Assembly (NCBI GenBank): GCA_965603515.1
Contig: CBFDDH010000004.1
Location: 1-64,000 of the forward strand
DNA from: JAUVZL01 sp965603515
Lineage (GTDB): Bacteria; Hydrothermota; Tepidihabitantia; SM23-42
Reading direction: 5' to 3'
Length of the DNA stretch: 64,000 nucleotides
Part shown: positions 45,962-53,678 of the stretch, in pieces
Position numbering within the stretch: position 1 is the first letter of the stretch
How the letters are laid out: the number at the start of each line of letters is the position of its first letter
Program-made: the position numbers and the translations under genes
The notes under the pieces: model-generated
Seen by the model: the letters and a program-made list of their open reading frames with translations, nothing else
Database searches by the model: none
What the model was told of the DNA's origin: nothing

Positions 45962-46061
45962 GAGATTGCTTCGTCGTCCGCCAAAAAGTGTGGGGGACTC
46001 CTCGCAATGACAGAAGATGAAGGGAGTCATTGCGAGCGACCACAGGAAGCGTGGCAATCTC
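45962..46061. repeat. Pair of TCATTGCGAG-family repeats
   Basis: An inverted copy (45962-46011) and a direct copy (46025-46061) separate the radical SAM and apbE genes. Arms GAGATTGCTTCG and GTGGCAATCTC are characteristic. Confidence 0.78.
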
Positions 46062-46076
46062 ATCTTTCGGGGGAAC

Positions 46077-47051
46077 CTACTCAATATCTTTCTTTTTATT
46101 GCTTTCCACCCTTTGTAACTGACCATTTTCCTCATAATATATTATACCGCGAATTCCCAGAGAATCAAGAAATTTCACGCCTTTATCAGGACCCATAATA
46201 GCTACGGCAGTTGCCATAGCATCAGCGTAGGCAGCATTATCTGCAAAGATTGTAACCGAGACAAAATTCAGTGCTGGAAAACCAGTCTTTGGATCAATAA
46301 TGTGGGGATATTTCTGGTCCTCGATTATGAAATATTTTTCATAATCGCCTGAGGTTGAAAGAGCAGCATTTTCTACCTCAACCCCCTCTATTATACCCTC
46401 GGCACGAGGATTTCGTATGCCAATGCGCCAAGGTCTTTTTTCTGGTGAGTGACCAATAGCAACGATCTCTCCGCCGATATTTATGAGCGCTGATTTAATA
46501 TTGTGTTCTTTCAAGATCATCCCCACGCGGTCAGCCGCATAGCCTTGGGCAACAGCACCGAGATCAATTTTCATACCCTCACGTATTATTATCGAATCCT
46601 TTTCAATCTTAATTTCTCTGTAATCGATCAACCTCTTCACCAAAGTAATTTTTACGGTATCCGGGTTCTTAAATTCGTGTTCATAAAACCCCCAGAGCTC
46701 AAGCAGCGGTGCAATTGATATGTCAAATAGACCATCAGTAATTCGCGAGACTGAATCACTCAACAAAAAAAGCCGAATAATATCTTCAGGTGCTTTTATG
46801 CGTAATGCTCGGTTCAACTCACTCACCAAACTTGCTTCAGAAAAACGATTCAGCAATGAATCTAACCTGATGAGTTCAGCGTCGACTTCCGAGAGAATAT
46901 CGTTGGCGATACTATCGTTTCCTGTATAGAACTTGACCTCGCAAGTCGCGCCGACAATGAATTTGCTGTAGATGAATTCCTTGTTTGTGCAGTGAAGACA
47001 AAGGAACGATAGACAGGCAAGAAATACAATGCACCGAGAAAAGAACTTCAT
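46077..47051 (-). CDS. apbE: FAD:protein FMN transferase (ApbE family) lipoprotein
   Basis: This 324-aa protein flavinylates a Ser/Thr of partner proteins such as Rnf or Nqr subunits. It has a signal with a lipobox (LCLHC). FSEASLVSELNRA, DGLFDISIAPLLELWGF, KIDLGAVAQGYAADRV, the metal region NIGGEIVAIG and DAMATAVAIMG follow, matching ApbE. It has a promoter-like TTGACA/TACACT pair upstream (47087-47115). No flavinylated partner gene is visible here. Confidence 0.92.
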   Translation of the reverse strand: MKFFSRCIVFLACLSFLCLHCTNKEFIYSKFIVGATCEVKFYTGNDSIANDILSEVDAELIRLDSLLNRFSEASLVSELNRALRIKAPEDIIRLFLLSDSVSRITDGLFDISIAPLLELWGFYEHEFKNPDTVKITLVKRLIDYREIKIEKDSIIIREGMKIDLGAVAQGYAADRVGMILKEHNIKSALINIGGEIVAIGHSPEKRPWRIGIRNPRAEGIIEGVEVENAALSTSGDYEKYFIIEDQKYPHIIDPKTGFPALNFVSVTIFADNAAYADAMATAVAIMGPDKGVKFLDSLGIRGIIYYEENGQLQRVESNKKKDIE

Positions 47052-47086
47052 AGTTTTACATGCAATAGTATCATCATTACGATGGG

Positions 47087-47115
47087 AGTGTATTCTAAAA
47101 TCACCTCTTTGTCAA
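47087..47115 (-). promoter_or_regulatory. Promoter of the apbE gene
   Basis: On the minus strand, TTGACA (47110-47115) and TACACT (47087-47092) have a 17-bp spacer. Confidence 0.5.
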
Positions 47116-47214
47116 CCCGCTCGCATCTTTTCGTTGTAGCGATTCTATTTTTGGTGGAAACTTACCCCGTTGGGCAGCAATCATCCTGCAAGGTTTTGAA
47201 CTACTCCCTTTTTG

Positions 47215-47301
47215 TTGACAGCCTTTAAAAAAAGGATATGCTTATCATATAAGACAATAACGAAGTGATGCATATTTGGTTAGTACAGATAAACTTGGGT
47301 T
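47215..47301 (+). promoter_or_regulatory. Repeated promoter plus GATAAAC/GTT site, copy A
   Basis: TTGACA (47215-47220), 16 bp, TATGCT (47237-47242), then GATAAAC (47288-47294) and GTT (47299-47301). The copy at 50508-50593 is nearly identical along this whole length. Sequence conservation ends at the GTT. The GATAAAC-spacer-GTT part resembles the paired inverse and core sites of integron attI sites. Confidence 0.6.
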
Positions 47302-47330
47302 ATGTGTTATTGGGAAGGAAATAGAATAAC

Positions 47331-48413
47331 TTGAAGAAAATACCGATGAAGAGTAATGGAGAGAACAAACATAAAAACAAAGAGAGTAATATTCCAAGTA
47401 AGATGTCGATATTAAAAAAGCTTTCTATGGGATTAGGTGCAATTTTAATTATAATAATTGTCGCCTTTTCCTGGTTTGTAATATCCTTGTTTTCTGAACA
47501 GGATATGTCAAAAATGCCTGAACACTACCCGTTTAAATCAGTAAAAGCCAAAGAACAATATCTAGATCATTATGATAAAAGAGCTCAAGAGTGGCCTATT
47601 GCTTCGGAAGCCAAAGTAGTACAAACATCTTACGGAGAGACTTTTATTCGCATTAGCGGTCCAATAAATGCTCCATCTTTGGTCTTGTTACCCTCTGCCG
47701 GTGCTTCATCTCTCATTTGGATGCCGAATATTAAGGCATTATCCGTTCATTACAGAGTATATGCTGTTGATAACATCTACGACTTTGGCCGAAGTGTAAA
47801 TACGCGAAACATAAAGGATTCTGATGACATGATGAACTGGCTCGATGAGCTGTTTACAACTCTGGATCTTGGAGATAGTATTAATCTTATGGGGCTTTCA
47901 TTTGGTGGCTGGCTTACAAGCCAATACACCCTGGCTCATCCAAATAGATTAAACAAGGTTATATGGCTTGCTCCGGTAGCCACAATCTTTGATATTCCGG
48001 GAGAATGGGCATGGCGCGCTATCCTTTCCGCTTTACCTCATCGTTACTTTATGAAAAAACTCATGGTAGAGTGGCTCTTTGAGGATTTATCCAAAAAAAA
48101 TGATAAATCCAGTTTACAACAGCTGGATGAATTAATTGATGATGCAGTACTAGGTCTTAAATGTTTTAGGTTTCGGATGCCAGTTACACCATCTGTATTA
48201 ACAGATAAGGAATTACAAGGTATCAAAGTGCCTGTGCTCTTTTTAGTCGGTGAAAACGAAAAGCTCTATTCTGCTCATGAAGCCGTACAGCGTCTTAATA
48301 CTTTAGCTCCACAGATACAAACTGAGATTATTACCGATGCAGGCCACGATTTAACGATTATTCAGGCAGAGATGGTAAATAGAAAGGTTCTGGAGTTTCT
48401 AAAACAACCATGA
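47331..48413 (+). CDS. Membrane-anchored alpha/beta hydrolase
   Basis: This 360-aa protein has an N-terminal lysine-rich stretch and one membrane helix (MGLGAILIIIIVAFSWFVI, residues about 36-54). An alpha/beta hydrolase domain follows: nucleophile in GLSFGGW near residue 188, an acid probably in the FLVGENEKLYS region, and the histidine in DAGHDL near residue 342. The substrate is unknown. The start shown is a TTG 10 bases after GGGAAGGAA; an ATG at 47346 is possible. It lies behind promoter/site copy A and belongs to the cassette-like island. Confidence 0.8.
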   Translation: MKKIPMKSNGENKHKNKESNIPSKMSILKKLSMGLGAILIIIIVAFSWFVISLFSEQDMSKMPEHYPFKSVKAKEQYLDHYDKRAQEWPIASEAKVVQTSYGETFIRISGPINAPSLVLLPSAGASSLIWMPNIKALSVHYRVYAVDNIYDFGRSVNTRNIKDSDDMMNWLDELFTTLDLGDSINLMGLSFGGWLTSQYTLAHPNRLNKVIWLAPVATIFDIPGEWAWRAILSALPHRYFMKKLMVEWLFEDLSKKNDKSSLQQLDELIDDAVLGLKCFRFRMPVTPSVLTDKELQGIKVPVLFLVGENEKLYSAHEAVQRLNTLAPQIQTEIITDAGHDLTIIQAEMVNRKVLEFLKQP

Positions 48414-48527
48414 TGCACAAAGAACAAAGTTCTCCAATGACATTAATGCAGGAATGCTTGTTATAAAGGAAAGGACGTATGGGCATTAAAAGCCCGACTC
48501 GGAATTTTAGTATGAAATAATCAAAGA

Positions 48528-48764
48528 ATGAAAAACAACGAACTGACCCATCTAAATAAACTAAAGGCAAGAGCAGAAGAAATATATGAAGAAATGTATG
48601 AGACTTCTGGTTCAGTGAGTGCCGGCGCATACTTTAGTGAAGTAAAGGAATTGCTTTTTGAAGCAGTTAATTTAGCCAAGAAGATGGGTCTTGAGGATGA
48701 AGTAAGGGATATTAATAAGAGATTGGATCATATAAGAAAAGTATATGAATCTCAGATGCAGTGA
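48528..48764 (+). CDS. Small helical protein of unknown function
   Basis: This 78-aa all-helical, charged protein has no cysteine, signal or membrane segment. It looks like two antiparallel helices (HLNKLKARAEEIYEEMYE and VKELLFEAVNLAKKMGLE). No family is recognised. There is no strong ribosome site. Its small size, strand and spacing suit a cassette gene of the surrounding island. Confidence 0.55.
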   Translation: MKNNELTHLNKLKARAEEIYEEMYETSGSVSAGAYFSEVKELLFEAVNLAKKMGLEDEVRDINKRLDHIRKVYESQMQ

Positions 48765-48797
48765 GAAATCAGGCAACTGCGTCTGACATTGGGGATG

Positions 48798-48840
48798 GGC
48801 GATGTCCCTAATTAATAAAACTGGCGATGTTCTTAATTAA
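48798..48840 (+). repeat. Two direct repeats upstream of the YbjQ-like gene
   Basis: GGCGATGTCCCTAATTAA (48798-48815) and GGCGATGTTCTTAATTAA (48823-48840) are spaced 25 bp apart, directly before the GAAGGAGG ribosome site. They could be tandem regulator sites or a duplication scar. Confidence 0.55.
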
Positions 48841-48852
48841 GAAGGAGGAAAA

Positions 48853-49410
48853 ATGAAGATAATTCGACATATTGGCTCGCTTGCCTTCGTGTTGGGACTC
48901 TTCACTGTAGTATTTGTCGGGATTCCTTGGCAGGTGATTGTTTCCCAGGATCCAGTCGTACCATGGTGGCTCAGGATAGCGGTTTTTTGCCTTCTGGGGG
49001 GTGTCCTTGTTGTTCTGATAAGTGTTGCTCTCGAACAAAGGACACAAAAAACATCAGGAAAGGCGTCTCTCCCTGCTGAGCCTGAGCGTACGGTTTTGCT
49101 ATTGAATTCCACAACAGTCCCTGGCCGGGATATCACAGAAGTTCTTGGTCTTGTCCAGGGGCATACGGTGTTTGCTATCTGGCTTGGTAAAGATCTGTCC
49201 GCCTTGGTCAGGTTGATACTTGGCGGAGAATTGACTGAATACACAGAGATGATGGGTAAAGCTCGGGTAGCTGCTACCCGTAGGATGATCGCCCAGGCTG
49301 CAGAGATGGGGACGGACGCAATAATCAATGTTCGCTATATGACTACGAGTGTTGTGGGCAGTGCGGCTGAACTTTTTGCTTACGGTACAGCTGTCAGACT
49401 CAGCAAATAG
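48853..49410 (+). CDS. YbjQ/UPF0145-like protein with N-terminal membrane anchor
   Basis: This 185-aa protein has two hydrophobic segments in the first 58 residues (GSLAFVLGLFTVVFVGIPW and WWLRIAVFCLLGGVLVVLI). The C-terminal domain has VPGRDITEVLGLVQGHTV, ARVAATRRMIAQAAEMGTDAI and an ELFAYGTAVRL end, matching the YbjQ (heavy-metal-binding-like) family. Function is unknown. The base composition looks richer in G and C than the flanking core genes, consistent with acquisition. It has a GAAGGAGG ribosome site. Confidence 0.78.
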   Translation: MKIIRHIGSLAFVLGLFTVVFVGIPWQVIVSQDPVVPWWLRIAVFCLLGGVLVVLISVALEQRTQKTSGKASLPAEPERTVLLLNSTTVPGRDITEVLGLVQGHTVFAIWLGKDLSALVRLILGGELTEYTEMMGKARVAATRRMIAQAAEMGTDAIINVRYMTTSVVGSAAELFAYGTAVRLSK

Positions 49411-49470
49411 ACTGCCTTTCTGCTCGGTTTAATCGGCTGCTACATGTTGGTTGAGGGGATGTTGCGTTTT

Positions 49471-49542
49471 GGTGTAACCCTGAAGCTTTCTGATTCTGCA
49501 CTGCCTTCATTACCAGTTTCGCTGATCTTCAAGGGTGTCACC
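49471..49542 (+). repeat. 72-bp imperfect inverted repeat of attC size
   Basis: GGTGTAACCCTGAAG (49471-49485) is nearly complementary to CTTCAAGGGTGTCACC (49527-49542). Size and AAC-containing left end recall an attC site, but the right end lacks the GTT core, so this is only a weak candidate. The rest of 49411-49686 holds promoter copy B and no gene. Confidence 0.35.
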
Positions 49543-49562
49543 GCTATTACAACAAAGAAGGA

Positions 49563-49675
49563 GTGACATCCTTCAAAGAAAGCATATACTTATTATATAG
49601 CAATAAAGGAAATCTAATCTATATGATTAGTCCAATCCCTAGTTGTTATTTTATTAGTACAGATAAACTTAAGTT
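49563..49675 (+). promoter_or_regulatory. Repeated promoter plus GATAAAC/GTT site, copy B
   Basis: GTGACA (49563-49568), 16 bp, TATACT (49585-49590), then a diverged middle, and TTAGTACAGATAAACTT ending in AAGTT (to 49675). It is clearly homologous to copies A and C at both ends but has about 25 bp of different sequence between. Confidence 0.55.
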
Positions 49676-49686
49676 GGGAGCAAGAA

Positions 49687-50325
49687 ATGAACACTAATCT
49701 ATTCTATAATTACCTGGCAGTGACCGTGGCTCTCCTTGCCGTCGCGGCCCCGTCTTCAGCGGGAAATCATCTGGAAGACGAAAATCCCAAGGTGATTGCG
49801 TCTGCACCGGGTTTCGCTATTCATCAATTCAAAGGATTCGTAAAACACAGAATGGTGGAGTCTGTCATCCGTTCAGGAATTGTCATATCTCACACCAATC
49901 TCAAGACCGGAGAGATGAAATGGATTGTTTCAACCGGCGTCCATTCAATCCCGACCCGTCGGATTTCCTATTCCGTAACACGCCTTGTTGGCTTGATTCA
50001 AGATGACAAGCACTTGATCATTGTTGTTTACAGCACCGGTCGTATGTTCACCCAGAGAGATAAACCGCCTTCTCGTCCTGATCCAAAGAAAGGGCAATAT
50101 GTCTTCCAGGTGTTCTCGAAGGCAGAAGGAAACAATATCTATACCTCGGCCTTCACACACTCTGGTTTATTCCCAAAATCTGTACCGCAAGAGACTACTG
50201 AAGCGGGGGTGATAAAGAAGACGGAGAAGGGCTATCGGGTATTCGATAGCGTGTTTGGAATAGATGAATCAGGAAAAGTAATTAGGGAGAACGACAACTC
50301 CAAACAAGGCGCTCCACCTGACTGA
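49687..50325 (+). CDS. Secreted hypothetical protein, cassette-like
   Basis: This 212-aa protein has a signal peptide (VTVALLAVAAPSSAG, cleavage near residue 26). A soluble mixed domain without cysteines follows, with SVTRLVGLIQDDKHLIIVVY as its hydrophobic core. No family is recognised. It is noticeably richer in G and C than its neighbours. The stop codon lies inside a sequence that looks like the left half of an attC site (AACAAGGCGCTCCACCTGA), as is common for integron cassette genes. Confidence 0.6.
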   Translation: MNTNLFYNYLAVTVALLAVAAPSSAGNHLEDENPKVIASAPGFAIHQFKGFVKHRMVESVIRSGIVISHTNLKTGEMKWIVSTGVHSIPTRRISYSVTRLVGLIQDDKHLIIVVYSTGRMFTQRDKPPSRPDPKKGQYVFQVFSKAEGNNIYTSAFTHSGLFPKSVPQETTEAGVIKKTEKGYRVFDSVFGIDESGKVIRENDNSKQGAPPD

Positions 50326-50350
50326 CAATTCGCTGGCGCTCATTGCCTGC
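50303..50350 (+). repeat. Left half of an attC-like site
   Basis: AACAAGGCGCTCCACCTGAC overlaps the end of the preceding gene and resembles the left part of the complete attC-like site at 53577-53646 (AACAAGGCGCTGGAGCTGAT). No complementary right half with a GTT core follows within 100 bp, so it looks truncated. The 50326-50621 gap holds no gene. Confidence 0.4.
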
Positions 50351-50507
50351 TCTTGGGGTCAAATCATTTCGACAAGCTCAATACTATAGCTTCAATCTTT
50401 ACAGGACAGAAAGCATCAGGATACTGAATTCTTGGAGGATTAACAATGAGAAAGTATGTTCGATAGTGTCAATGTGAAAATTTAATTCTGTTTATACACA
50501 TGTTTCG

Positions 50508-50593
50508 TTGACATCCTTTGAGAAAAGTATATGCTTATCATATTAGACAAAATGAAGTGATGCCTATTTGGTTAGTACAGATAAACTTAGGTT
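50508..50593 (+). promoter_or_regulatory. Repeated promoter plus GATAAAC/GTT site, copy C
   Basis: TTGACA (50508-50513), 16 bp, TATGCT (50530-50535), then GATAAAC and AGGTT (GTT at 50591-50593). It is nearly identical to copy A over about 85 bp, though the genes that follow are unrelated. Confidence 0.6.
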
Positions 50594-50621
50594 AGCTGTA
50601 TGATAATTGAGGAGTTAGTAG

Positions 50622-51080
50622 ATGATAAAAAAAAGGGAGTTGATTGCATTCTGCAGTTTGTATTGTGGTGAATGCCCCAATTACACTGGTAGGATTGCTG
50701 ATTTGGCACGGGATTTGAGAAAGGAACTACGAAGCGTCAGATTTGACAAAACAGCGGAGGTGCTTTCGGGACTATCTTTCTTCAGCATGTTCAAAGACTA
50801 CAAACAATGCTATGGGGTTCTTGGCGGCATGGTGAAACTCCGTTGTAACCACGCCTGCAGAGACGGCGGTGGCAATCCATACTGCAAAATCAGAAAGTGC
50901 TGCCAGAAAAGGGAAATTGAAGGATGCTGGCTTTGTGATGAATTTGAGACATGTGAGAAACTAAATGACTTAGAAGCAAATCATGGTGTGGCCCACATCA
51001 AGAACCTACGAAGAATTAAGAAAAGCGGAATTAACGCCTTTCTCGATGGGCAAAAACACTGGTATGTGAAACGTAAGTAA
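50622..51080 (+). CDS. DUF3795 cysteine-rich protein
   Basis: This 152-aa protein has the DUF3795 arrangement: CSLYCGECPNY at the start, a middle CRDGGGNPYCKIRKCCQKR and CWLCDEFETCEKL, about 13 cysteines in all, probably for zinc or Fe-S. Its function is unknown. It has a GGAG ribosome site, lies 30 bases behind the GTT of copy C, and is followed by an attC-like hairpin, so gene and flanks look like one cassette. Confidence 0.82.
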   Translation: MIKKRELIAFCSLYCGECPNYTGRIADLARDLRKELRSVRFDKTAEVLSGLSFFSMFKDYKQCYGVLGGMVKLRCNHACRDGGGNPYCKIRKCCQKREIEGCWLCDEFETCEKLNDLEANHGVAHIKNLRRIKKSGINAFLDGQKHWYVKRK

Positions 51081-51110
51081 ATTAGTTGAATGTCGCCTCG
51101 AGAGGCAGAA

Positions 51111-51182
51111 CAACTAACAGTGCGTTTCCCCTGACCGCTATTCCACTGTGATTCATAGCGGCAGGTGAGATTTGTCATTAGG
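51111..51182 (+). repeat. attC-like imperfect hairpin after the DUF3795 gene
   Basis: CTAAC (51114-51118) at the left and CATTAGG at the right bound a 65-70-bp imperfect palindrome. Its centre is a perfect CCGCTAT/ATAGCGG stem with TCCACTGTGATTC between, and CCCTGA/CAGGTGAG pair outside. The right core is worn (ATTAGG in place of GTTAGG). Size and form fit a degenerate attC. Confidence 0.45.
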
Positions 51183-51221
51183 AATATTTGACAAACAACA
51201 AAGCAGGAAAGGAGAAAAACA

Positions 51222-51743
51222 ATGGGTAAGACAGAAGAAAACTTAAAAACTGGATTTGCAGGAGAATCACAAGCAAGGAATAAATATACTTATTTTGCCG
51301 AAGTGGCAAGGAAAGAAGGGTATCATTATATTGCCAGGATCTTTGAAGAAACGGCTGAAAACGAAAAACAACACGCAAATGATGAATTTAAACTTCTGCA
51401 CGGAATTGGTGATACAGCAGCAAATCTGAAAGAGGCAATTGAAGGGGAACATTATGAAGTAACGCAGATGTATTCCACTTTTGCAAAGGAAGCGGAAGAA
51501 GAAAATAATATGAAAGCATCCATTTTATTCAAGCAGATCGCAAAAGTCGAAGCACATCACAGGGATCGCTACAAAAAACTGTTGGAAATGGTTGAAAGAA
51601 AGGCAGTATTCAAAAGAGAAACGCCTATAAAGTGGAAATGCAGCATCTGTGGTTATACTTATACAGGTTCTGAACCACCCCCTAAATGTCCGTGCTGCAA
51701 GCATCCTAAAGAATACTATGAACCAGCAAATTTAGATATATAA
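51222..51743 (+). CDS. Rubrerythrin
   Basis: This 173-aa non-haem diiron peroxidase protects anaerobes from peroxide. A four-helix domain carries the ferritin-like ligands (AGESQARNKYTYFAEVARKEG, EETAENEKQHA, FAKEAEEENN, KVEAHHRDRY). A C-terminal rubredoxin-like domain follows (CSICGYTYTGSEPPPKCPCC). Length and order are standard. It is followed after 13 bases by a gene starting with another rubredoxin domain, so the two form an operon. Confidence 0.95.
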   Translation: MGKTEENLKTGFAGESQARNKYTYFAEVARKEGYHYIARIFEETAENEKQHANDEFKLLHGIGDTAANLKEAIEGEHYEVTQMYSTFAKEAEEENNMKASILFKQIAKVEAHHRDRYKKLLEMVERKAVFKRETPIKWKCSICGYTYTGSEPPPKCPCCKHPKEYYEPANLDI

Positions 51744-51756
51744 AAAGGAAAGTAAT

Positions 51757-53154
51757 ATGGCGAGATATAGATGCAGCGTTTGCGATTATATTTATGATGA
51801 AGAAAAAGAAGGGGTGGAATGGAATGAGTTGCCCGATAATTGGGTTTGTCCAGTATGTGAATCAACAAAATCTTTTTATGCGCGCGTTGAAGCTGCTACT
51901 ACACAAACCGACTCATTCGAAATTGCTTCCACTTCACCCAGTTCGTTCATAAGGACAGCAGATGACACGGAAACCCATATGGCAGACATTCATAAAATCG
52001 CTGAAACAGGTGAATCAATTATCGAACCGATGCGAACAAAGAAGACTACAATTTCATGGGATGATATATTGATAAAAGGTGTTCAACTCGCAAAGATACC
52101 CCTGAATCATGAAGTACCTGTTAATACTCGAACAATCATAGGCCCTAACTCAAAGCATCCCTTAGTTATAGAATCACCGATTTTTGTGACTCACATGTCA
52201 TTTGGCGCACTTTCAAAAGAGGCAAAACTTGCCTTAGCAAAAGGAAGCGCTGCAGTGAAAACGGCGATGAGTTCCGGCGAAGGCGGGATTTTACCGGAAT
52301 CTTTAGAAAATTCTTATAAATACATCTTTGAATATGTGCCTAACAGATATAGCGTGACAGAGGAAAATCTGAAAAAGGTTGATGCGATTGAAATCAAAAT
52401 CGGGCAATCAGCGAAGCCTGGCATGGGAGGGTATTTACCGGGGGACAAAGTCACTGAAGAAATATCAACTATCAGAGGATTCAGTAAAGGAGCTGACATC
52501 TTCAGTCCCGCTCATTTCGACGATATTACAAACAAAGATGAATTAAAGAAGGTTGTCAAATGCCTGAGAGAAGCTTCTAATGGTAGGCCGATCGGGATTA
52601 AATTCGCAGCGGGAAATATTGAGAGCGATATGGAAGTCGCCTTGTATGCGGAGCCTGATTTCATTACAATTGACGGAAGGGCCGGTGCAACTGCCGCAGC
52701 ACCGAAATTTGTTAAGTCTGCTACTTCAGTTCCTTCAATATTCGCGTTACATCGGGCAAGAAAATATCTTGATCATAAAAAGGCGGAAAACGTGTCGTTA
52801 ATTATTACAGGCGGGTTGAGGATATCTTCAGATTTTGTGAAGGCATTGGCTATGGGAGCAGATGCTGTTGCTATTGGTACAGCTGCGCTAATCGCATGCG
52901 GATGTCAACAGTATCGAAAGTGTAATACCGACAAATGTCCGATGGGTATTGCAACGCAGAATCCTGACTTAAGGGCGAGGTTAAATGTCGAGAAGTCAGC
53001 TTCTCAGTTACAGAATTTCTTAAAGGTATCAACTGATGAGCTGAAAAGCTTTGCCCGGCTTACGGGCAACGATGATGTTCATAAGCTATCAACTGTTGAT
53101 CTTTGTACGATAAATTCAGAGATATCTAATTATACAGCAATTTTACATGTTTAG
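51757..53154 (+). CDS. Rubredoxin domain fused to an FMN-binding glutamate synthase-like protein
   Basis: This 465-aa fusion begins with a complete rubredoxin (C6, C9, C31, C34; residues 1-45). After a linker comes a GltS-type FMN barrel, with SPIFVTHMSFGALSKEAK, SGEGGILPES, KIGQSAKPGMGGYLPG, ITIDGRAGATAAAPK and an Fe-S segment CGCQQYRKCNTDKCPMGIA. It lacks the glutaminase and FAD domains, like archaeal-type synthase proteins. Placed behind rubrerythrin, it may be an electron-transfer partner rather than a nitrogen-assimilation enzyme; that is inference. Confidence 0.88.
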   Translation: MARYRCSVCDYIYDEEKEGVEWNELPDNWVCPVCESTKSFYARVEAATTQTDSFEIASTSPSSFIRTADDTETHMADIHKIAETGESIIEPMRTKKTTISWDDILIKGVQLAKIPLNHEVPVNTRTIIGPNSKHPLVIESPIFVTHMSFGALSKEAKLALAKGSAAVKTAMSSGEGGILPESLENSYKYIFEYVPNRYSVTEENLKKVDAIEIKIGQSAKPGMGGYLPGDKVTEEISTIRGFSKGADIFSPAHFDDITNKDELKKVVKCLREASNGRPIGIKFAAGNIESDMEVALYAEPDFITIDGRAGATAAAPKFVKSATSVPSIFALHRARKYLDHKKAENVSLIITGGLRISSDFVKALAMGADAVAIGTAALIACGCQQYRKCNTDKCPMGIATQNPDLRARLNVEKSASQLQNFLKVSTDELKSFARLTGNDDVHKLSTVDLCTINSEISNYTAILHV

Positions 53155-53169
53155 ATGATTGTTGTTTTA

Positions 53170-53195
53170 TTAGTGCTGATAAACCTAGGTTAGGC
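53170..53195 (+). repeat. GATAAAC/GTTAGGC site, copy D
   Basis: TTAGTGCTGATAAACCTAG continues into GTTAGGC, which matches the integron core consensus GTTRRRY exactly. Unlike copies A-C, no promoter precedes it; it lies 15 bases after the preceding stop. The cupin gene and then a complete attC-like site follow. Confidence 0.5.
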
Positions 53196-53218
53196 CAGGA
53201 GAAGAAGGGAGAATAACG

Positions 53219-53563
53219 ATGATTACTAAAAAACTATCAGAAGTTGGAATCATGGCTAATGCTCATGGTGTTGATGCCCGAAATCTTTACAATAAAGAAG
53301 AAGCTATGGTGACAGTCATTACATTGGAGCCTGGGCAATCATTGAAGCGCCACATTACTTCTGTTGATGTGGCATTTTATGTGCTCGAGGGGATCGGGGT
53401 AGTGGAAATTGGTGACGAGAAGACCGAAGTCACAAAAGATACACTAATAGAAAGTCCGAGGGACATTGTACATTGCTGGTATAATGAAAGCAGTAGTCCA
53501 TTACGGTTTATGGTAGTAAAAGCACCCAGACCAACAAAGAAGACAGTGTTTATAGGTAGTTGA
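53219..53563 (+). CDS. Cupin-domain protein, cassette-like
   Basis: This 114-aa single-domain cupin has motif 1 as PGQSLKRHITSVDVAFYVLEG (histidine and glutamate partly replaced) and motif 2 around SPRDIVHCWYNESS. It could be an isomerase or a small-molecule binder; the metal set looks incomplete. It has an AGAAGGGAG ribosome site. It starts 28 bases after a GTTAGGC core and is followed 13 bases later by an attC-like site, the layout of an integron gene cassette. Confidence 0.85.
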   Translation: MITKKLSEVGIMANAHGVDARNLYNKEEAMVTVITLEPGQSLKRHITSVDVAFYVLEGIGVVEIGDEKTEVTKDTLIESPRDIVHCWYNESSSPLRFMVVKAPRPTKKTVFIGS

Positions 53564-53576
53564 AAATAGATATTGA

Positions 53577-53646
53577 GCATAACAAGGCGCTGGAGCTGAT
53601 TGCTATTCCGCTGCGCTTTTCGATAGGTGAGCTCAGGCGTTATAGC
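53577..53646 (+). repeat. attC: attC-like recombination site
   Basis: The 70-bp element runs from GCATAAC to GTTATAGC, imperfectly complementary ends. Between them AAGGCGCTGGAGCTGAT and GATAGGTGAGCTCAGGCG form imperfect inner arms around TTCCGCTGCGCTTTTC. This is the architecture and typical wording of class-1-type environmental attC (59-base) elements. No integrase gene is in the window. Confidence 0.7.
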
Positions 53647-53678
53647 TATTATTAGTTTTCAAATATACAAAAAATTTT

